Assembly (NCBI RefSeq): GCF_000302455.1
Contig: NZ_AMPO01000003.1
Location: 124,001-188,000, forward strand
DNA: 64,000 nucleotides
Direction: 5' to 3'
Source of the DNA: Methanobacterium formicicum DSM 3637
GTDB taxonomy: Archaea; Methanobacteriota; Methanobacteria; Methanobacteriales; Methanobacteriaceae
Shown: piece after piece, positions 57,148 through 64,000 of the stretch
Numbering within the stretch: the first letter of the stretch is position 1
How the letters are laid out: each line of letters opens with the position of its first letter
Position numbers and translations under genes: made by a program
Notes under the pieces: model-generated
Told to the model about the DNA's origin: nothing
Database searches by the model: none
What the model saw: the letters and a program-made list of their open reading frames with translations, nothing else

Positions 57148-57247
57148 GTGGGATGTTGCGATTATAATATCAACTCGAGGAAACCACCCCGAGTTAGATG
57201 TCTATAGAGAATAAAATTTAACCTAAAAACACATGTGGAGGGATTGA

Positions 57248-58024
57248 ATGGAAAATTGTTTTGATTTAGAGGGGAAAGTGGCAGTTGTAACCGGTGCTTC
57301 CGGTGGTCTTGGAGCAGATGCAGCAATGGCATATGCACAAAATGGTGCTGATGTTGCTCTTCTAGCCAGAAGAAAAGACAGATTAGAAGCACTGGCAAAA
57401 GAAATTGAATCTACCGGACGAAAAGCCCTTGCAGTTCAGTGTGATGTAGCCAATGAAGAAAGTGTTGAAAATGCAATTGAAGAAGTCATCAACTATTTTG
57501 GAAAAATTGATATTCTCCTGAACAATGCTGGTGTGGCAATCCGTGGGGGTGTATGTGATTTGTGCGTTGAAGACTGGGATAAGGGAATGGATGTAAATGT
57601 TAAAGGAATCTATCTGGTCTCAAAACACGTCATCCCACACATGATTGAAAATAACTATGGAAAAATTGTGAATACCAGTTCCATCAATTCTGTGGCCGGT
57701 GATAAGAATGATGTCTTCATACGTCACGTTTACAATGCATCAAAAGCAGCTGTTCGTGGTCTGACTATGGGTATGGCCTGTTCCTATGGTAAATATGGAA
57801 TTACCATCAATGCGGTTGGACCAGGTTTATTTGAATCTGAAATGACAGCAGATACCTTATTCAAATCTGATGATTTCCTGGAAGCCTACAGCAGGATTGT
57901 ACCACTCAACCGTCCAGCTCAAAAAGGAGAATTAAACGGACCAATCCTGTTCCTTTCATCAGAAGCATCCTCATATGTAACCGGACAAACCATCTTTGTT
58001 GATGGTGGTTTCTCAGTGGTTTGA
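57248..58024 (+). CDS. Short-chain dehydrogenase/reductase, NADP-type
   Basis: 258 residues. Cofactor site VTGASGGLGADAAMAYAQNGADVALLARR; the Arg-Arg after strand 2 favours NADP(H). LLNNAGVAIRGG, catalytic Ser in VNTSSINSVAG and the Tyr-x3-Lys pair in YNASKAAVRGL are complete, and the C-terminal SYVTGQTIFVDGGFSVV is standard. It resembles gluconate 5-dehydrogenase/FabG-like enzymes; the true carbonyl or alcohol is unknown. GGAGG lies before the ATG. It shares its promoter element with npdG, which could supply or take NADPH. Confidence 0.92.
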   Translation: MENCFDLEGKVAVVTGASGGLGADAAMAYAQNGADVALLARRKDRLEALAKEIESTGRKALAVQCDVANEESVENAIEEVINYFGKIDILLNNAGVAIRGGVCDLCVEDWDKGMDVNVKGIYLVSKHVIPHMIENNYGKIVNTSSINSVAGDKNDVFIRHVYNASKAAVRGLTMGMACSYGKYGITINAVGPGLFESEMTADTLFKSDDFLEAYSRIVPLNRPAQKGELNGPILFLSSEASSYVTGQTIFVDGGFSVV

Positions 58025-58157
58025 TTTATCAAAAGAGTTCAAATTGTCATGAATTGGATTGAATAGAACAAGATGAATGGAATCATAGAAAGATGGTTGC
58101 AATCATAAAATAAGTTTAAAGATGAATCATGAAATAAATTAAAGGAGGAATGACCTA

Positions 58158-58463
58158 ATGATCATAGTAACAGCTACTATAACCGCTAAACCAGGTAAAC
58201 GAGATGAACTCATTTCCAAATCCCAGGATCTGATTAAAGCCACCCGTTTAGAACCAGGATGCATCAGCTACAATCTATATGCCAGTATTGAAAATGAGGA
58301 TGCACTGGTAATGATTGAACAATGGGAAAACAAAGAAGTATTGGACACCCACATGCAAACCGACCATTTTAAAGCATTTTGTGGGGCTGCTGCAGATATT
58401 TTGGCCGAAGAAATGGGTGTTGACATATATTCAGCTGAGAAAGTTTCAGCTGAAAAGGCATAG
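58158..58463 (+). CDS. Antibiotic biosynthesis monooxygenase (ABM)/YgiN-like protein
   Basis: 101 residues, a single ferredoxin-like ABM domain: IIVTATITAKPGKRDELISKSQDLIKATRLEPGCISYNLYASIENEDALVMIEQWENKEVLDTHMQTDHFKAF. Such dimers include quinol monooxygenase YgiN and haem or aldehyde handling proteins; many have unknown substrates. AAAGGAGG stands before the ATG. It follows the SDR gene by 133 bases on the same strand and is probably in its unit. A strong hairpin terminator follows it. Confidence 0.88.
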   Translation: MIIVTATITAKPGKRDELISKSQDLIKATRLEPGCISYNLYASIENEDALVMIEQWENKEVLDTHMQTDHFKAFCGAAADILAEEMGVDIYSAEKVSAEKA

Positions 58464-58485
58464 TTTCGGGAAATAAGCATAATTT

Positions 58486-58529
58486 AAGGAGTTTCAGGAG
58501 AGATTTAATTTCCCTTATACTCCTTTTTT
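58486..58529 (+). terminator. Hairpin-plus-T terminator after the ABM gene
   Basis: AAGGAGT (58486-58492) pairs with ACTCCTT (58519-58525), followed by a run of T to 58529. It separates the SDR-ABM unit from rad50, which comes from the other strand. Confidence 0.6.
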
Positions 58530-58579
58530 CCATTCTTTAAATTCAACAATTTAAATTCAAATGGTGATCTGTAATTATT

Positions 58580-61268
58580 TTAAGATTCCACCAGAAATGA
58601 AACACCATCTTCCTTTTCGATCTTCATAATGTTATCCGCAGCATCCTCCAGGTCTACGTCATGGGTAACGATGATCATCTGGGGTATAATGGACATCTTC
58701 TTGAGTAGATCAATTAGTTCCTGTCTTCTGTAGGCATCAAGGTGAATGGTGGGTTCATCCAGCATTATCATCTCTAAATTGCCTCCTGAGAGCACCTGGG
58801 TTATCCCTAATCTCAGGGCAAGGGCAACTGCTATTTTTTCCCCGCCACTGATCATGTCTAGGCTGCTTTCACCGCTGGGGCCGTAGATGGTCACGTCGTA
58901 ATCCTCATCCAACCTCACATCAGAGTATTCAAAGTTGAATCTTTCAAATAACTCCCTTGTTTTTTCCTCAATAAGTGGCCTGGATATATTCCGTAAATCC
59001 TTCTGAACACCATCTTTACCGTAAAGATCCCTTATGATGTTTAAAAGCTTTAAAAAGTCTTTAAGATTCTTTAATTCCTTTTCATATTTTTTAAGGGAAT
59101 CCAGTTTCTGTTCTATCTCCTGGATGGAGTTTGATAGTTGATCAAGTTGTCCGACCAGCAACTGTTTCTGACCACTCAGCTCCATTAATTCTTCATTTTT
59201 CAATTTCCATTCATTTTTAACCCTTTCATGGGCTTCCTCATTGTAATTTAAATCATCAATCACTTTTTGGATTTGGTCCAATTCTTCATTGATTTCCCGA
59301 ATCTGCCTCTGATTTTCATCAATTCTCTGAATTAGGGACTCTTTCTGACTGACTTGCCCCAGTAAGTGCTGATGTTCTCGGCTCAATTGTTCAAGGTAGG
59401 CTATTTCTCCGGGGAGGTCTTCCACGCTGTCCCCTGCAATTTCCATCAGTGCACTGATATTTTTCTTCAAATCCCTTATCGCTGCATTGATCTCATCTAA
59501 CCTTGCCCTGTGTTCTTCATAATCGCCCAGGGACTCTAAAGACCCAAGAGCAGTGAGATATTTCTCATAATTACCTTTGATGGCAGCCAGTTTAGATCTA
59601 TTGTTCTGAATATCCTTTTCAATATTCTCCAGGATAACTATCTTCTTTTGAAGTTCCTGGAGACTAGAGTTAATGTTGTCAATTTCCTGTTGATGATCAT
59701 TTCCTGATTTTAAGTATTCCTTCAGGATTCCCAGATTTATACTCTGAATGTTGGATTGTTGGGAATCTAAAATTCTCTTCTTGCTTTCAAGTTCATCTAA
59801 TCTTACCTTCAAAGTCCCTGATATTTCCTGGTTATCCTCTATTTCTGATTGATAATCTGTTAATAGTTCTTCCCTTTTCTGGGGAGTTATATCTGATTTA
59901 CAGATGGGGCACTGGTCTTTAACCTGCTCCAACTCATTTATGGGTTTTTCCAGATTCTCATTTTTGACCTGTAGGTTAGACAGTTCCCTTTTAATATCCT
60001 GAATAGAATCAGAAGCTTCCCTGATCTGTGCCTCTAACTGTGGTTTAAACGTTGATAAGTGATTTTCAAACTCTTCCACCGAAGCAAAACTAGTGCCTAA
60101 AACCTGATTGGATTTTTCAAGAACATCCCTTATTTTTTTGAGGGATTGCTTCATTTTTCCTTCAATTTTAGACTTTCTTTCTGTGTACTGCTGAATCAGC
60201 ATCCTGCTTCCCTCAAACTGATCCTTAGCATACTGTAAATTGTTAATTTCACTGTCTAACTCAGAATACTCATTATAAAACTGTTCATTTTCATTTAAAA
60301 CTTTTTCAAAACGTTCAATATCGTTTAAAATAGTGATTATTCCTTTTTTATCTTTCTGTAAAACTTTTAACTCTTTACTTTTCTCGGCAAGACTTTTTAA
60401 AACGTTCAATTTCTTTAACCGAGGTTCTATTCTGGTAATTTCTTCTTCTTTAAGGATAATTTCATTTAACTGACCTTCAAGATCTTTCCTGCTTTTTTCC
60501 AGCTGATCCTGGAAATCTTTTTTGGATTTAAGGAGTGTATTGGCATTTTCAAATTCCATACTCCTCTTATCCAGAATCTCCTTCTTCTCCTGGAGAAGAT
60601 CAGATTCAATAATATTTTCATCTCTTTTAAGGTTGATATCCTTAATTTTCAGTGCCAGTGCACGTTTTCTGTCTTTTTTGACAGTAAATTCAGTTTCAAA
60701 GTCCTCAAATGATTCTATTTTTCCTTCCAATCTTATATTTCGTTCGTTGTACTTATCCAGGATGACTTTTAAATTTTTCCAGGCCTTTTCAAGGGAATCA
60801 ATACCAAGAAGTCTTCCAATCATCTGTTTTTTTTCAGAAGAGGTTTTATCAATGAGATCTGCTATTTCTCCCTGCCTGACATAGACTGCATTGAGGAACA
60901 GGTCCCCATCCATCTCCAGAAGGTTTTGAACTTCCAGAGTCACCTGTTTATCCCCTGAAACCAACGATTGGAATCTTCCGCCCTCTTTAATCTTCATAAT
61001 GGCCTTAGAAGATGTTTTTGTCCGTTCCCTCAGTACCCGGTAGGTCCGGCCATTGGCAGTAAACTGGATCTCAACTGACATCCTCTTCTGGCCAATGGTT
61101 ATAAGCTGTTCAATTCTCTTACTGGTGTGCTGTTTAAACAATGCAAAACTCACTGCTTCAAGGATACTGGACTTACCCGCACCATTTCCACCTATTATTA
61201 TGGATATCCCGGTATCAAACTCGATACGTGTGTCCCGGTGAGATTTAAAGTTACTAATGTGAAGACTT

Positions 61269-61279
<11 letters not shown>
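58580..61279 (-). CDS. rad50: Rad50 DNA repair ATPase
   Basis: 899 residues from the ATG at 61279. Walker A IIIGGNGAGKSSILEAV at the N-terminus, long coiled coils, the zinc-hook CPIC (QVKDQCPICKSDI, about residue 440), then signature ISGGEKIAVALALRLG and Walker B IMLDEPTIHLD. The ATG overlaps the mre11 3' end by 11 bases; a longer reading from 61333 would lie inside mre11. With Mre11 it senses and trims DNA ends. Confidence 0.97.
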
Positions 61280-62413
<1,134 letters not shown>

Positions 62414-62414
<1 letters not shown>

Positions 62415-63946
62415 CAGTAGTCTCCTCCCAGATCATCATATTCTCTTTTCTGTTCTTCAAGGAGTTTTTCCTGATTTTGGTGGGATTTTGACCATTCTTC
62501 CACAATGTTAAGGTCTCCTCCTGTGATCTTCCCCTGGAATTCATCTATCTTAACCAGAGTGGGGATGCGAGTCATTAAACCCAGCACTATGGCTTCCCCA
62601 ATATTCAGGGAAGGAAGCTGAGCTATCAAATCATCACTCAAGCTTTCACTGGCACGCTGCACATGATTCTGGTCAGTTGGTTCCACCAAGCGTAATATTA
62701 TCATGTTGTTAGCCTGTGACAGGGCATCAGAGTCCAGTGATTTGGGGCTCTGGCTCACCAGGCACAGTCCCACTGAAAACTTACGCCCTTCCCGGGCTAT
62801 TCTGCTTATCCACAGTTTCGATTCTGTTTTCCTATTTTGAGGAGCTAAAATATGTGCTTCTTCCAGGATCAAAAATATTGGGAATTCCAGACCCTCTCCA
62901 GTTCTTAAAAACTCTTTCCGACTGGCCAGGACATTCCGGAGGATATGACTAACCACCACATCCGATGCAAATTCATCCACAGGTCCCAGGTCCAATATAT
63001 TGGCTTTGCCCACTTTCAAACTGTCAATTATATCCTTTGCTTCCAGGCTGAGTATGTTCCCGTACTTATCCCGCATGTGTTCCAGTTTGTTTAAAACATC
63101 GGCTATTGATTTTTTATCTGCGGAATTGGTGGATTTAGCATCTGGATCCTCGGATTCAGCTAACCAACCTTCCAGTTTACTCTGAATCAATCCAATGAAA
63201 TCTTTTCCAGTGGGTGACCCCTGCATGAGGCTTTTCCGTGCGGATTTATACGCTTTTAAGAAGTATCTTTCCTGAACGTAGGCATTGGGTGGTATGTTCG
63301 ATAATTTTTTGATTTCACCAAATGACAGGTAGAGGGGGTTGATCTGGGGTATTATTACATTGACTTTATCAGTACCAAAATCAGTGTTCACGTACTCCGA
63401 ATGCATATCAAATATCAGAACACTACCATTAACATTCAAAAGACCATCCACAATGACTGATACCGTATTTGACTTTCCTGCACCGGTCATTGCCAGAACT
63501 GCCAGGTGCCTGGACACCATCCTGTTGATGTCAACTTCTACACCCACTTCTTCCTGGCTTATTAACTTCCCCAGTTTTAAACCGTATTTATCCACTTTGA
63601 ATATTTTCTTCAAAACCTCAGAATCTGCCACCTGTATCTCGGTTCCAGGGGGAGCAGGTGTTCGAGGAATGCGCAGGTCATCATCAATATCTCCCAGTAT
63701 TTTAACACTACCCTTAACGTAATGGTCGTCCCCTTCAATGGCTTTGATTTTTTCAATGGTCAGGGGGTCGTATATCTGATCGTTAATGGAAACACTACCT
63801 CTCACCAGGGATTCGATCATCCCCAGTACGTTCTTCCCATCATATTTTAAGGAGACGTATTCACCTACCCTGGGCATTTTTTTGGAGATAAAACTCACAT
63901 TAACCAGGGATGTTTCTCCTATGCATCTTCCAATGATTTCATTCAT
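62414..63946 (-). CDS. herA: HerA bipolar DNA helicase/translocase
   Basis: 510 residues. N-terminal HAS-barrel (CIGETSLVNVSFISKKMPRVGEYVSL), Walker A LAMTGAGKSNTVSVIVDGLL near residue 155, Walker B FPIFLILEEAHILAP, and the arginine finger region ISRIAREGRKFSVGLCLVSQSP. It is a hexameric translocase that works with NurA nuclease. Its GGGAGGGAG site overlaps the end of the upstream gene. It is first of the herA-mre11-rad50 run inside the window. Confidence 0.97.
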
Positions 63947-64000
63947 TTAGCATCTCCCTCCCACTCTTTTCCATGAATCCCATTATCTTGGAAAGGTTTT
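63939..64000 (-). CDS. 3' end of an upstream gene, cut by the window edge
   Basis: Two minus-strand frames are open from the window edge into herA. One ends with TGA at 63943-63945, giving the common four-base ATGA overlap with herA (C-terminus HGKEWEGDAK); the other ends at 63939-63941 (C-terminus EKSGREMLNE). One of them is probably the end of the operon's preceding gene, for which nurA is the likeliest, but the visible 18-19 residues cannot show that. Confidence 0.35.
   Translation of the reverse strand, partial: NLSKIMGFMEKSGREMLNE

Larger units (their letters stand above)
56682..57247. promoter_or_regulatory. tetR/SDR intergenic region
   Basis: 566 AT-rich bases. The right third holds two copies of the npdG-type element (57076-57104 and 57110-57147) and the SDR TATA box; the left end holds the tetR promoter. 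Between about 56760 and 57070 I see no gene or RNA. Confidence 0.55.

Overview
The window looks like chromosome of a mesophilic hydrogenotrophic methanogen of the order Methanobacteriales, most likely Methanobacterium or a close relative. The reasons are: AT-rich spacers with archaeal TATA boxes (TTTATATA type) and GGTGA/GGAGG ribosome binding sites; archaeal information-processing genes (TBP, FEN1, pelota, Cdc48/VAT, HerA-Mre11-Rad50); an F420H2:NADP oxidoreductase; AksA and a homoaconitase-type large subunit of the coenzyme B pathway; methanogen-restricted families (DUF2115, DUF2119); MraY-like and MurG-like proteins suited to a pseudomurein wall; and a trpEGCFBAD operon divergent from a TrpY-type regulator. 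Assignments are by reading the translations; no database search was run.

Layout. 1-4 kb: ArsR regulator and Acr3 arsenite pump, then a DsrE/F/H-like (Tus) trio with an Fe-S protein and a DUF2115 protein. 4-9 kb: TrkA, a NYN-domain protein, a nitroreductase fused to a GyrI-like domain, a free-standing GyrI-like protein, a 39-bp tandem repeat and a TMEM175-type channel. 9-18 kb: CDP-alcohol phosphatidyltransferase; a membrane protein-MarR-flavodoxin operon behind a double palindrome; a CopB-type ATPase; a CPBP protease/zinc ribbon/RDD fusion; tRNA-Ser(CGA); a Zn/Cd-type ATPase with a His-rich repeat and a CzrA-like operator. 18-26 kb: the trp operon and trpY, followed by a 15-bp minisatellite. 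26-37 kb: HypC, a disulfide-oxidoreductase-like flavoprotein, MurG-like and MraY-like proteins, a TrmB regulator divergent from an ABC-2 exporter, an unusual radical SAM protein, and pelota. 37-46 kb: TyrA, Cdc48, SAH/SIH hydrolase, two DUF2119 paralogues, FEN1. 46-53 kb: DUF98, HacA, AksA, CYTH protein, a coiled-coil protein, TBP, and a SerB-like protein with a long coiled-coil tail. 53-58 kb: MFS exporter, npdG, TetR, SDR and ABM monooxygenase. 58-64 kb: herA-mre11-rad50.

Two regions may work as systems. (a) 55.2-58.5 kb: npdG and the SDR-ABM pair lie either side of a tetR gene and share a 38-bp promoter element, 36/38 identical, placed identically at the TATA box and containing a 22-bp imperfect palindrome. 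This suggests one regulon coupling F420H2 to NADPH and a carbonyl/alcohol redox step. (b) 1.6-4.0 kb: a persulfide-relay-like DsrE/F/H trio beside a CdhE-like [4Fe-4S] domain protein. Other points of interest are a radical SAM protein with three accessory Fe-S modules, a TyrA whose C-terminus resembles the anticodon-binding domain of PheT, and DUF2119 proteins carrying an M14-like HxxE...H...E pattern.
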